Below, piece after piece: positions 42,701-53,924 of a stretch of DNA of 64,000 bases. The notes under the pieces are model-generated. The model had not been told where the DNA came from. It was given only the letters and a program-made list of their open reading frames with translations, and did no database searches. The translations under genes and the position numbers were made by a program. The DNA comes from Amborella trichopoda (lineage: Eukaryota; Streptophyta; Magnoliopsida; Amborellales; Amborellaceae), in contig NW_006497735.1 in NCBI RefSeq assembly GCF_000471905.2, positions 1,480,330-1,544,329 of the forward strand, in the 5' to 3' direction. Every line of letters begins with the position of its first letter. The first letter of the stretch is position 1.

Positions 42701-43610
42701 AATAACATACCTCTTTAGTTTCCTCCAATACCTCAAAATTTTGTACTGCAATTACCACACCTTCTAGTTTACTAATCAAATTCTTCCCATTTTTTAACTC
42801 GTACCCTACAAATTTTGAATTTAGTATCATAAATTTATTGTTTATTTGATATTATATAGAGAGATATTTGAAAGACTTCTATAAAAAATAAATAAAAATA
42901 ACGATTATTATAATAAAATCATGTTATTCTAATCATATTGTTCCGATGACTTATTATGTTGAAACAAATATCATGTTAGAAAACATGTGATTGTATATAA
43001 GTGCCAAAGGCACTTAAAATAAGTAGAAAATAGTGCCATGACTGTTAAATGGTACAAGTTATCATTAGAAAATCTTTTTGGAATGGTGATAATATTTTTA
43101 TTAGAAATCATTTTAGAATGGTGTGATGATGATTTTAATTCAATATTTTAGTAGAATTTTGTGACAAAAAAGAAGGAAATTATAATTCTGTATTTTAGTG
43201 GAATTTTGTGACAAAAAAGAAAGAAATGATAGTTTATAGGCACGTGCTGGTAAAAGGTTGATAATGCATTTCCTATATTTCTTCAGACATAGCCAAACAA
43301 TAACAATTTATTTCCCAGGTTGCATCTAAATACCACCCAAATAGTAACAATCCATTTACAGGTTATGTATTACGCCAATAATATATTTCACAAACAATAT
43401 ATTTTCAGGTATGCAAACGACTACCAAGTGTATAAAAATTGTGCAATGCAGGTAAACAGACATGAGGAAAAACATACTAGAATACTATGCAATTTCAAAA
43501 TATGGGAACCGAGCAAAAACGTTGATATAAATTTTGAAAATTTTGAATGTTCAAAATCTTCTTTTATTAATTATGCCCTAACGTGGCAGAAAGTACCATC
43601 ATTTTATTAA
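42701..43610. other. Intergenic, AT-rich
   Basis: A repeat of AATTCTGTATTTTAGTGGAA-type near 43140-43220 and the CCAAACAATAACAA words noted above. The 96-residue open frame at 43320-43610 shows no recognisable domain and ends in a MITE target site; I do not call it a gene. Confidence 0.45.
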
Positions 43611-44006
43611 GGGTGTGGTTTCTATAAGGTTACAACCTTAAATGATCCAATTAAGGTGCACCTCCAAATTTTATCATAACATGTAATTTTGGTGTAAAAC
43701 AATCTTCGGATTATCTTGAAATCTATTTTCATCTCTAATTATAAAATTTGAAACTTTAAAAATGGTTAAAATCAAATAGATCTATCAACATATGAAAATC
43801 TTGAAGATGAATGTTTTAGATAATGTGCTGCAATATGCACTATTTTTGGGACTCAAATTTTATTTTTTTTCCATATTCATGCATTTCGATGTCGAGATCA
43901 TCGATTAGAGGGTTTTTCAATATTAAAACAATCTTTTGCGATGGATTTTTGAGGTGCATATGTAATTCTACTTTTTAAGTTTGCAACCTTGTATAAACTT
44001 TTTCCT
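43611..44006 (+). mobile_element. hAT-like MITE copy, family A
   Basis: Starts GGGTGTGGTTTCTATAAGGT and ends GCAACCTTGTATAAACTTTT TCC, which are imperfect inverted ends (TATAAGGTTaCAACCTTAAA against TATaCAAGGTTGCAAaCTTAA). Flanks TTTATTAA (43603-43610) and TCTATTAA (44007-44014) match at 7 of 8 bases, fitting a decayed 8-bp target duplication. Confidence 0.75.
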
Positions 44007-44825
44007 TCTATTAAACACCATATATACCTTGTTCAATACTCTAAGGAAATTATTATTAGGTGTTGGTTTTATGGACCTTCAAAAGATTACATTTCGATCT
44101 TCACTATTTTTTAGAATGAGCACTGAAAATGCAGTCCAGTTGCATCCATCAACCTTTTCTAAGAGAGGAAAATCAGACTAACCAGGAAGACTTGTTGGCC
44201 AGATGAAGGTAGGACTAAAAGATACCACCTTGTTCATTGGCTCAAATGAGGGAAGATGTCAATGATCACCTTTTCTAGGCTCCCACCCAGGAAAAGGCTT
44301 GGGTGCGAAAGCATATGGCATGATCGAGGCTATTTCTGAACCACCCAAGGCAGAGATAGAAAAGGGCAGTCATAGAGGCTGAGGGTGTTCACTCACGCTC
44401 CTTCAATGTCCGACCCAGCCTTTACGCCAATATGGCTTTGTATTTGGAAGCATTCAAAGCCTTGACCCATTGGTCATCAGCCCTCTGCTTGAACCTAAAG
44501 AGGTCTTATCTTCTTTGCCCAATGCAAAGTTAACGTCCTTTATGGAGAATCTTCGAATTCTATATGTTTGAGCTCTAGCACACATGATATCCACGTCAGG
44601 GAAGAAGACCAGTCCTCCTAGGTGAATAAGATGATGCACACGGTCAAGACGAGTCCGTCAGATAGTAAATATTCCCAATATGAAATCATAATTCAAGGGA
44701 GAACTGGTCAATCGTCCCCATGGCTATTGAATAGTTGGCAAGATACTAGCGGCATTTGCGAATCCCACCATAAAAAAAAGGTAGGTGCATGTGTTTATTC
44801 TAAAAAATGCGGGCAATAAATTATG

Positions 44826-46471
44826 TTCCCCACCTTGGTTTCAGGTACAAACATATCAAAAGAGTTGATAGAGAAAGGACCCCATCAAATTACGTTACAG
44901 ACGAGGATCAGGCTAAAAACCTTCTCCTGCTCGGACCACCGGCAAAGTCGACTTCCTGCACACTTTAGTCTTTGAGTTCAAGAGAGGTTTTGAAATATTT
45001 AATGAAGAGAGGAGGGGATTTAATGAAAACTTTAGCAAAGAGAGCAAGATCAAAGAAAGCAATAAATGAAACTAATAAAAGTTAATAAATACACAAAATG
45101 AGATTAAATTGAACTCAAAACTATCATTAATGAAAGTAAAGGAAGGGAGAAAGTGATACTTGAAGCTGAGCCCCTAGGCCCCGGCGCCTGCCTGTTTAGA
45201 ATAGATGGTTACACGGTCAATCTCGGTCCTTTAGGTTTTAACGGGCAAATGAATATAGGCGGGAGAGGGTCGAAAATGTTTGATTATCCCAATTGTCTTC
45301 AGATTAGAGTGTGATTTTGAGGGTTCAAAATTTCTAGTTTAAGGGTTGGATAAGGTTCAGGCTCCATCTAGGTTTGGTCCGATAGAGCTTTTGCATGAAT
45401 ATTTAAACTTTTTGGACCTTGGAATCAAGGTCAAGTGCCTTATTTATATGCAAAGAAGTCTTAAGATCATCATTGGATCTTTTTTTGTACAATCTGAGCC
45501 ATTCAAATTCTGTCCCACTGGCAGTGGCGCCAGATCCGCATTAATTAGCATTAATTGCAGTCAACAAATTTAAATGCTGTGAAACCATGTGATCCGGCTG
45601 GGGTATAACCTTGTGGGTGGAGTGTCAGAGGCCCAATGCTATTGGAAGTGGCGCTCGGGCTAATCGGAGCCGCTTTTTGACAAATTTTGCCACGAGTCGT
45701 CTTTTGGGTGTTCCTTTGTATAGTAGATGAAATAATCATAATTAGTTGCATTTCTAGCTTCCTTTGGCGTCATTCCGAGTTGCGACGGTGTCAGTCGACC
45801 GTTTGAGCTCTATCGTATGATTGATTTGGTGTTTCCTCGACGAATCCGAGGGTGACACGCCCTTTCGTACTGACATCTGACATGTCAATACTCATTGACA
45901 CGTGTCAATCCGTACTGACATGTGATGTAACCATGTACATCCAGATTGTCTTCAATTTTGACTGTTAGAGGCCTGACGATATTCTCAAGGGCAATGGAGC
46001 CATGCTTATTTTATCTCCTCTCGTGTCGCCATGTCTGATTGGTGTATCAATCATTCTCGTGTTTGAGAATGGCGTTAGCTCCACTGGCAGTAGCACCAGA
46101 ACCTTTTTCTTTAAGTTGGTAGTTCTAGGTTCTGATTTGTCCTGCCTTGATTTTCTTCAGTGCTTTGGACTCTACTGGGCGATTTGAGGCTCATGGGGGC
46201 CAGTTTACGGATGGGTCAAGATGAGTGTGAGTGGTTCAAATATTAGGATAATATTCTCAATATACGTTGGTCTTCCATAGTTTCCTCGATCAAGACCGGG
46301 GTGTCTACAGTAGCGTGTCCCAGCGTGCCCTTTACCCTCCCAATCCCAAACTGTATTCAGTCCATTGACAGATACATCTAGGAATCTTGAACAGTCGAAT
46401 AACAATCATCAGAAAGCTGAAATAATCAATCAAGATAAACAACATCAAAAGAAGAAGTAAATTCCCCACCT
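44826..46471. other. Unmatched stretch inside the second Tat remnant
   Basis: Nothing in the first Tat copy corresponds to it. It is bounded by a 10-bp direct repeat TTCCCCACCT (44826-44835 and 46462-46471), which could be a target duplication of 9-11 bp type or chance. Inside are CTGTCCCACTGGCAGTGGCG and CTCCACTGGCAGTAGCACCA words and a palindrome at 45894-45909. No coding frames or clear inverted ends. Confidence 0.4.
45894..45909. repeat. 16-bp perfect palindrome with CACGTG core
   Basis: ATTGACACGTGTCAAT reads the same on both strands. It contains a G-box (CACGTG) and TTGAC on each side. Nearby are CTGACATGTCAATAC and ACTGACATGTGATG, so the area is rich in TGACA words. Confidence 0.7.
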
Positions 46472-46539
46472 CTGTTAATGACTCAAGACACTGAGATGAA
46501 CAATGGGTCTAGCAACCCAGACAAAGGTTCAGAGTAAGA

Positions 46540-47190
46540 AGAGGCTAAAGATTATTTCTACTGTGAAGAACTTGAGTCCCATGTAGAACAATTCAAACAG
46601 AGGTTCGACAATAGTCTAACAACTATTGTCAAAGGTACACAAGATGTCAACCTAGGATGGAGGATCCTAAGATAACCAACATTGGTACCTCATTGTACCT
46701 TGAGGAACAGAAGAAGATGATCGTAGTCCTTAAGAATTATAGAGACGTCTTTGCTTGGTTTTACGATGACCTACCAGGACTTGACTAAGCCTGGTTGAAC
46801 ATCGCCTTGTATTACATGAAGGTCCACAACCTGTAAGGCAGAAATTGCTCCAATAGAAGCTCCAACTAGAACTCAAGATCAAAGAGGAAGTAGACAAGTT
46901 TTTAAAATCCCACTTCATTTTACCCGTCGATTACCTGAAACGGCTAGCCAACATAGTGGTTGTGTTATAGAAAGACATGAGAATAAAAGTATGTGTGCAC
47001 TACATGTATCTAAATAAGATATGTCCAAAACACGATTGCCTATTATAGATCCCCTCGTTGATAACATTGTCAGTCATGAAATGCTATCCTTCATGGATGA
47101 ATTCTCCTGTCACAATCAACACCTAATGGAGGTAGAAGATCAAAAGAAGACATCTTTCACCACCTAATGGGGAACCAATTATTACAGAGT
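46540..47190 (+). pseudogene. RT N-terminal part, second Tat remnant
   Basis: Translated pieces: EELESHVEQFKQRFDNSLTT I, then DLPGLD, FILPVDYLKRLANIVVVL, MRIKVCVHYMYLNKICPKHD and LSFMDEFSCHNQ-like. They align in order with the first Tat copy but with stops every 20-40 codons. The text jumps at 47195 from the GTYCYKVMPFGLK region directly to VDYETRYS of RNase H. Confidence 0.7.
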
Positions 47191-47960
47191 CATTCCATTG
47201 GCCTGAAAACCACTACAGTCACGTAGCAATAGTTGATTACGAAACTCGGTACTCTAATGTGGAGAAACACTGTGTAACGCTCATATGGGCCATACAAAAG
47301 TTGAGATACTATGTCATGACACAAGTACACTCCATCAAGTTGATCTCCAATGAATCCACTCACAAACCTACTTGTAAAACTAATCCTTAATAGACACTTG
47401 GCGAAGTGGAGGATACTCAGTGAATTTGGCAATGAATATGTCGTGCAAGAATCTATAAAGGAACAAGCCATCACAAACCACCTGGCCGAGCATGCACTAC
47501 TGGACGAAACACTAGTTAATACTGACACTCCTGATGAAGAGCTCTTCACTCATAGAACACCCAACTTGGGAGGTTTACTTCAACGGAGCCAAAAATGAAT
47601 ATGATGCATGTATAAGAATTATACTTTGATTACAAGAAAAAGTCTTCTACTAACTGCCATAAGGCTAAATTTCATGTGTATTAACAACATTGCTGAATAC
47701 TAAGTATTAACAGTCATACTTAAGGGTGTTTTTCAACTACGAATTGAATGATTAAGAGTTATTAGTGACTCTTTAATCATCATGAACTAATTATAAGGAA
47801 AATGGAGGGTTAATAATGAAAAACTACATCTCTATCAAGTAAAGGTGGAAAGCATACTCAAGTGCTTCAACAAAATAGACTTCCAACATGTGACTAGCAA
47901 AAATAACTGGTTCGCTATACCCTTGCCAGACTCGCCTCAAGGTTCAAACTCTAATACAAA
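47191..47960 (+). pseudogene. RNase H pair, second Tat remnant
   Basis: VDYETRYSNVEKHCVTLIWA IQKLRYYV begins the first RNase H; LNRHLAKWRILSEFGNEYVV and KEQAITNHLAEHALLDETLV (47350-47598) continue it in another frame; then RLNFMCINNIAEY-VLTVILK and VISDSLIIMN, the archaeal-like RNase H in poor state. The double arrangement confirms the Tat lineage. Confidence 0.7.
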
Positions 47961-48199
47961 TGAATATGCATCCATCCTAAATCCGACATAGACACAAGCC
48001 CTCATCTCCTAAAACTAAAAGAATCAATGAAGAAGAAGAAAAATAAAATGAAGAGGAAGAAGTATTTGAAGTAAACAATCAGCTTGTGGAAATGAAGCCA
48101 AGGTTCTATGACATTCAAGTCATTCTAAGAGAAGGGAAGTATCTAGAAGTTGCCACAAACAAAGTAAGATAGGCTTTCAGCAAACTTCATTCTAATCGG

Positions 48200-48900
48200 C
48201 AATCATCTTTATAGAAAATCATTTGATGGAATTATCCTAAGATGCGTTTATGAAACAGATAGAATTCTTAAAAAAATTCACAATGAAATATGACACATTG
48301 GGGAATCAACTTTCGTGCAAAAAATTAGATGTTGGGGATATTACTATACTACCATGATAAAAGACTATTGGAAGCACGTCAAAAGGTGCCCCAAGTATCA
48401 AGTCTATGGGGATCTCATCCATGCACCATCCATGCCTTCAAATTCCACTCCACTTGTGTGACCAATCACTCATGGGCACTAGATGTAATTGGCATGATTT
48501 CCCCTAAGGCTTTCATTGGACACATGTTCATCTTGATAGCCATAGAATATCTCAGTAAGTGGGTTGAAGCTACCTCATTTGTCAAGATCGAGGGATAACA
48601 TGTGGTCCGCTACATAAAAAACAATATAATATATAAATTTGAAGTCCCAAAAATGATAGTTATAGATATTAGGCCCAATTTCAAAAATGAAAAGAGTAAC
48701 GAGGATGTACAAGAAACTTCGCATAACCTATAAATTCTCTACACTATACTATTCATAGGGAAATGGCTAAAGCGAGGTCACAAACAAAACACTTATTAAG
48801 ATCATCAGCCACAAACAAAAGACTTCTTATGATGATCAATAGAATAACATAAAGTGGAAAGGATTGACACAAGAAATTACAAGACGCACTCCTATCCTAC
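48200..48900 (+). pseudogene. Integrase, second Tat remnant
   Basis: SWALDVIGMISPKAFIGHMF ILIAIEYLSKWVEATSFVKI EG (48470-48598), a stop, then HVVRYIKNNIIYKFEVPKMI V. Unlike the first Tat copy, the first catalytic Asp (WALDVIG) is present. The second is recognisable only as VIDIRPNFKN (expected TDNGSNF). Zinc finger part near 48280-48410 is in broken frames. Confidence 0.75.
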
Positions 48901-49200
48901 ATAATAAACAATAAAACCATTACGGATATGACTGTGAACTCCATGGTCTTCGGCATGGAGTGTCTTACTTGTTGAAATAAAGATACCATCCTTAAGGATT
49001 CTCGCCCACAAAGAGTCCAATGAAAAAAAATGGAATATGCTTGCTCAGCCACCCTTGAGACTCTAGACATCTTAGAGACTACGTTGGCAACCTGAGCTAG
49101 ACCATGTTTAGCATGACAAACTAGTAGTACTTGTTGACTACTATCCCTTGGATCAATTTGCAATAAGGGATGACTTTGACGTATTCGATGTATTATGAAA

Positions 49201-51480
49201 GGAACCGAAGCTTTGTTTTAGAGTGTAGGGTGGAAAAGCTTTCCTAGGATGTGAGGCACCTTGGTGAGAATGAAATTCTTTGGCTGGACATGATATCCTA
49301 TCATATGAGGGGTTGCTTGGGCTTAAGGGAGAGTCCTATACGCCAGGCCGGCCCTTCTATTAAGGGCACCTCTGCCTACAAGCTGAGGAATTTATAGATG
49401 TCCTACCTTGCCTAGAGATAAGTGAAAACAACTTTGATAGTGTTGTAGCACATGGCGAGCTTAATATCACCAGTCTGCTGTTGCTCAGGACTTTTGGGTG
49501 CCTTCACTCCTTTGAATGAAACCGAGATTGAGACCCTAAGGCGGCTAGAGAAGTTGCGCTTGCTGAAACAATGGGCCCTTTGATAGTCGATGCCCCCACA
49601 TATGTCTCTATCGGCCTCTAGGGGACCAAGATAGTTTCGACCATGAAAAAGGTTGTTGATGAAACAATGGCGCGCGCGCGATGAACCTCAATACAAGGGA
49701 GCTAACAATTAGGCTGACGAGATGACCTTTTTGCAAACGCAACAGAGAAAGAAAGAGTCACACTCAAAATCTAGATGCTACCCAAATTGAAGGACAAACT
49801 CCTCCCTAGTGAAGTCGTTAGAAATTTGGTTGCCCGAAGTGTCAGTATCAAGATATTATGACTCCTATAATGAAAATAATTAGAGAACACAAACATGGAG
49901 AAGAAATTTACCGTTAAACCCTCTAAATGGATAAAGGCTTTTGTACGATCAATGGGGATTGAAGGAGTTCCAAGAGCTTTGGGGTTCTTTTTTCATTTAC
50001 ATTAAATCAATACCATTGATTTGGGTCATAGAACATAGTACAAATATTAAAGAAACAAAAAATATTAAAGAAACAAAATACAACAAACAAAGACACCAAG
50101 AGACATCTACATGTCTTTATATATAAATATAATACAAGCACACATTGAATAAATTTGTTCTCCTTAATTAGGATTATAAGCCAAATGTAGATCCTGAGCA
50201 TTCGTTCTTTAGGGACATCGTCACATTCCTGGAGTTTTAGAGTGTCGTCAACATTCTTGGCCCCACCTAGATCTATGAACTTTTTGGGTATCTGACGTAT
50301 CAGTCTCTCCCCTCCAATCGTTTAGGCCTTAGCAATAATCAATGTGCATTATATAGGCTACTCGAGATGATAATCATGAATCGAAGTCATTCACCCAAAA
50401 TCATGGCGGTCATCTCTAATAGGTCCTCATAGCATAGATATCATTTGAGTATGATGTGAAACAAACCTTAGAGGATGGGATTTTCTATGAGAAAGATCCT
50501 TATTTGCTCACACCAGCGGCAAAGCCTTTCGTGTTTATAAGAACATTCAAAGTGGACAATGTAATTTTCACAAAGCAAGTTCTTTTAATCTGAATTTTCA
50601 TATGTTAATAAAGGACTTTGAGAGGAATCTAAGGACATTAATTTCCAGACAAATGGATCAAAGATGAGGACGATATAGCCATTCTAATTTATCTTATTAC
50701 AGTTTCTGATTTTCTACAACAAACCTACCTATTATGAGCCATATATCTTTCAAATCAGATTATTATTTGCTATGGCATCTCATTGATATGATCGAAGAAC
50801 AAAAAAACTCCACATAAATTGTTAGAAGCCTCAATTTGAAAGCAGTAAACGTCTGCATGTATGTTATGTATTGGAAATGTGTTGATGACATATTAGATCT
50901 CTCTCAAAATCTAAATCCATGAGCAATGGCTCTCCCATGGATGTTAGTGAAGAATATGTTCCCTCCAAATTTCATGAGAAAACTCCAAATCGATTAGGAG
51001 AAATCTTGATTTTTCTATTCATGAGTTATCTCGTCAAGTGAAGAGGTGCTTGACAGTTGGTGAACGTAGTGGCACCTCTGAGTACTGAAAAAGGATGAAA
51101 TCATCTCCAAATGATCTAAAACTATGGAAATAAGATTATTATTCCTTAGATTAAACTTCTAGCAACTTTTCATGTGATTTCAAGATAATAATATTTGGGA
51201 CTAATATCATGCCTACCTTGGTGCATACTGAATCTAAAAATTGTATGTTTTCTCATGCTAATGATACTAAAGCAAACGTCTAGAGAATGTTTGGACTATT
51301 AATGTTCCAAAACACACCGAAACATTAGCATCTCAATTTCGCTGCGTACCATTGAACAACAAAAAAATAAAATAACAATAAAGAGTACTCTAAAATTTTA
51401 GGTAAATACAAACAATACCTGCCACTTCATGAAATGATTGTGGTGATCGAATCATCCTATTTAACAATAAGATGTTTACT
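49201..51480. other. Unassigned region
   Basis: No recognised gene. 49.2-49.9 kb has balanced composition and may still be retroelement (words like GGCACCTCTGCCTACAAGCT), with a (GC)n run GGCGCGCGCGCGATG at about 49669-49684. 50.0-51.5 kb is AT-rich. A short duplication AATATTAAAGAAACAAAA lies at 50042-50080. Confidence 0.4.
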
Positions 51481-51489
51481 TTTTTTTTT

Positions 51490-51850
51490 TTATCTAACTT
51501 AGGTACCTATTTAAAAAACATGACAAGAATAATCAAAGTATCCTTATTCAAGATTAGGAACCTTGAAATAAACCTCTTCAATACGCATAAAAAAATGGAA
51601 AAGGATCAAATTGCCCTTGTTCAAGGCGGATAATTCATCCCATTTAATATTGAGATGCTTACTTTTTCTATTTAATTTAGATACATATTTGGAAAAATGA
51701 TGAAAATAATCGAAGTGTCTTCGTTCAAGATTAGGAACCTTGAGCAAGCCTCTTTAGAAAACATGATAAAAAAAAAATAATCAAATGCCCTTGTTCAAGA
51801 TTAGGGACCCTAAACATGTACTTCGGTAATAGAGCCCAACTAAGCCAAAT
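51490..51850. repeat. Tandem repeats of the CAAGATTAGGAACCTTGA type
   Basis: TTCAAGATTAGGAACCTTGA with AATAAACCTCTTCAATACG- or GCAAGCCTCTTTAG- endings occurs at about 51548 and 51726, and as TTCAAGATTAGGGACCCTAA at about 51795. AGATGCTTACTTTTTCTATT TAA and AAGATGTTTACTTTTTTTTT mark unit starts near 51470 and 51652. The unit is about 180 bases, with a truncated third copy. Confidence 0.7.
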
Positions 51851-52487
51851 AATGATTACCTAGTTAGTCCAAGCCAAATAAGATTACCAGGTTGTTCATG
51901 GTGAATGGTAAAAGCATTTACCATGAAAAAAGTTAGTGTTGTCTTGAACAACCAGGGTTATTATTATAGTTTCATAAGTTTGTGTTACAAACCTTGAAAA
52001 ATAAGTGGTGTTAGGCTAAATTACTATAATTTCCTTGTTTGTTCAAGATTCTCGAATAGGAGCAATGCACTATAATTTAACATATTTTTTAGATGAGTTG
52101 TGTGAGCGAAATCAAGTTTAAAAGAGTAATTATTTTAATATCAGATGCGATGGTTTTATAAATTTTGAAAAATGCAAATGCAATTTTGTCCATTTAAATG
52201 ATAGTTTATGTTAAGGTTTTGTTGTGTAATTTGACAATTTTAGGAATAAAAAGTTTATTCAAGGCATCAACCTTGTATTATAAAAGTAATGCACACCTCA
52301 AAATCTATCAGAGAAGGTTTTTTGACACTAGAAACCATACAATTGAGCATCTCAATTTTGAGATGTATAGAGATGAAGAAAGACATAGTAGTTCAATTGA
52401 TCACGTTGACCTCGAGATGTATGAACATGAAGAAAGAGTTCAAGTCCTAAAAATAAGAGAAATTAATGTAAATACCATTTTTTTTCC
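51851..52487. other. Intergenic, AT-rich
   Basis: No supported gene. A near-duplicate ACTAAGCCAAATAATGATTA and GTCCAAGCCAAATAAGATTA lies near 51840-51890. The 97-residue frame at 52198-52491 contains a repeated EHLNFEMYRDEERHSSSIDH against VDLEMYEHEERVQ, which comes from a 60-base duplication; no known domain. Confidence 0.45.
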
Positions 52488-52730
52488 ATAGACATTGTCT
52501 ACCAAGAGACCATCTATCATTGTACATGGAGATCAGAATCATTCTTGTCTTTTAAATTTCAAAATAGGTAGTTGCAAGAGTGTCATTGCATAGATACAAG
52601 TTCCAATAAAAAATATTCTTGGAATGTGTGACTCATCCTAAGATATTCAATGTAACATCTAATGAGTGAGAATGATTGTGACCTCCATGTACAAATAATA
52701 AATGGTCTTTTTGTAGACAATCTCATTTGA
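52488..52730. mobile_element. MITE-like foldback, family B
   Basis: Left end AGACATTGTCTACCAAGAGA with CATTGTACATGGAGATCAGA; right end, reversed, GAGATTGTCTACAAAAAGAC with TTGTACATGGAGGTCACAAT. The arms are about 65 bases. A related copy is at 57478-57712. Confidence 0.75.
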
Positions 52731-53920
52731 AAATTGCTCCCAAATTCTTCTATTTTTCTATGATGTCCCTTTTCTTCCCCACTTTTTAATTTTTTTCTTG
52801 AAATTGCCCTTTTGTTCAACACTCGTGCCAATAGTTTGTTTTGGGTAAGTTGAAAATTGAGTTCGGCACTTGGAGTACGAAACTTTGTTTTGTGCAACAT
52901 TAGGCGACAATCTAAGTACGAACTTTGTTTTGAGCATATGCCCAAAACAAGGTTTGGCACTTAGACTTTGGCATTTTGAGGTACTCTGGTTGCATCTCCT
53001 TAGAAAGGGTCACGTAATGTTTGTATTTTTATTTTTCTTTAATGTAATCCTTTTTTAGAATACTAATAATAACAAAAAAAAAAGTAGGAGCTCGTCATCC
53101 CCATTGATTCAAAATGTTGCATAAAGGGCATTTTACAAAAAATAAGAAAGCATAATAACAATAAAAAAATGCTTGTGGAATAGAAAATTTGAGGGAGTTT
53201 TTTGAAATATATTAAAATGAGGTATTTAGGTTAATTCCTAAAACTAATACATCCTTTCCTCGTAGAACATAAAATTTCAGGGATAGTTTTTAAATATATT
53301 AAAAAAGAGGTATTTAGGTTAAGTCCTAAAACTAATACATCTTTTAACATATTATACAGACCATTCATTTTTAAGATTTTGAAGTATTTTGAAGTGTTAT
53401 GCTTGGTCCATGCTATTTTTGGAAGGTATAGATATTGTTAACATTTGGAAATACACCTTGCTTTTGATGAACAATTATTTCATGCGGGCGCATTTATACA
53501 ATATGTGGTCCAGAGGTTTAAAGCAAAATGGATGGAAACATGTCGTCCATCAAAAAGCAAAAAGCAGTTGTAACTAACGGTCCAAATGTTTTTTAATTGG
53601 ATTATTATTTTTAATTTTCAAAATTTATTTTTGTTTTTATATTCATAATCTCTATGTTAAAAAGGTTATGTATCCTGTAAAAATTAAGACCAACTTTACA
53701 ACAATATTTATTGCCAAGCCCGCATTTGTACATATGCGGGCTTGGCCGCATGCTAACCGCGTCCTAGTTTGATTGTTCATTTACACCTTAGTTAAACGGC
53801 AGTGGTGGTTCGTCCAAGGGAATAAATATTGTTAAAAATAACGGAAAACTGTTCCATGAGACGAATCCCTGCTCTCGTGGTTGTTCCCTATGTTGAGAGT
53901 GGAGAAGAGAGAGACTGCGA
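52731..53920. other. Intergenic with small repeats
   Basis: AGTACGAAACTTTGTTTTGT and AGTACGAACTTTGTTTTGAG (52872 and 52915) form a 45-base duplication. AGTTTTTTGAAATATATTAA and TAGTTTTTAAATATATTAAA with AGGTATTTAGGTTAA (53196 and 53285) form a 90-base one. No gene is seen. Confidence 0.5.
53713..53746. repeat. GC-rich 13-bp hairpin
   Basis: GCCAAGCCCGCAT (53713-53725) and its inverted copy ATGCGGGCTTGGC (53734-53746) around an 8-base loop. It stands out in AT-rich surroundings. Confidence 0.85.
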
Positions 53921-53924
53921 AAGT

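Larger units (their letters stand above)
44230..49200 (+). mobile_element. Second Tat-type gypsy remnant, heavily decayed
   Basis: The same order of pieces as the Tat-type element at 8.1-18.7 kb, in more decayed form: gag-pol linker (44280-44810), an unmatched 1.6 kb stretch, RT start (46540-47190), RNase H pair (47190-47950), integrase (48200-48900). No LTRs were identified. The copy lost the RT catalytic part. Confidence 0.7.

Noticed and set aside
52198-52491. 97-codon open frame
   Set aside because: It is built from a local duplication (NFEMYRDEERHSS / DLEMYEHEERVQ) in AT-rich DNA; no domain, no splice context.
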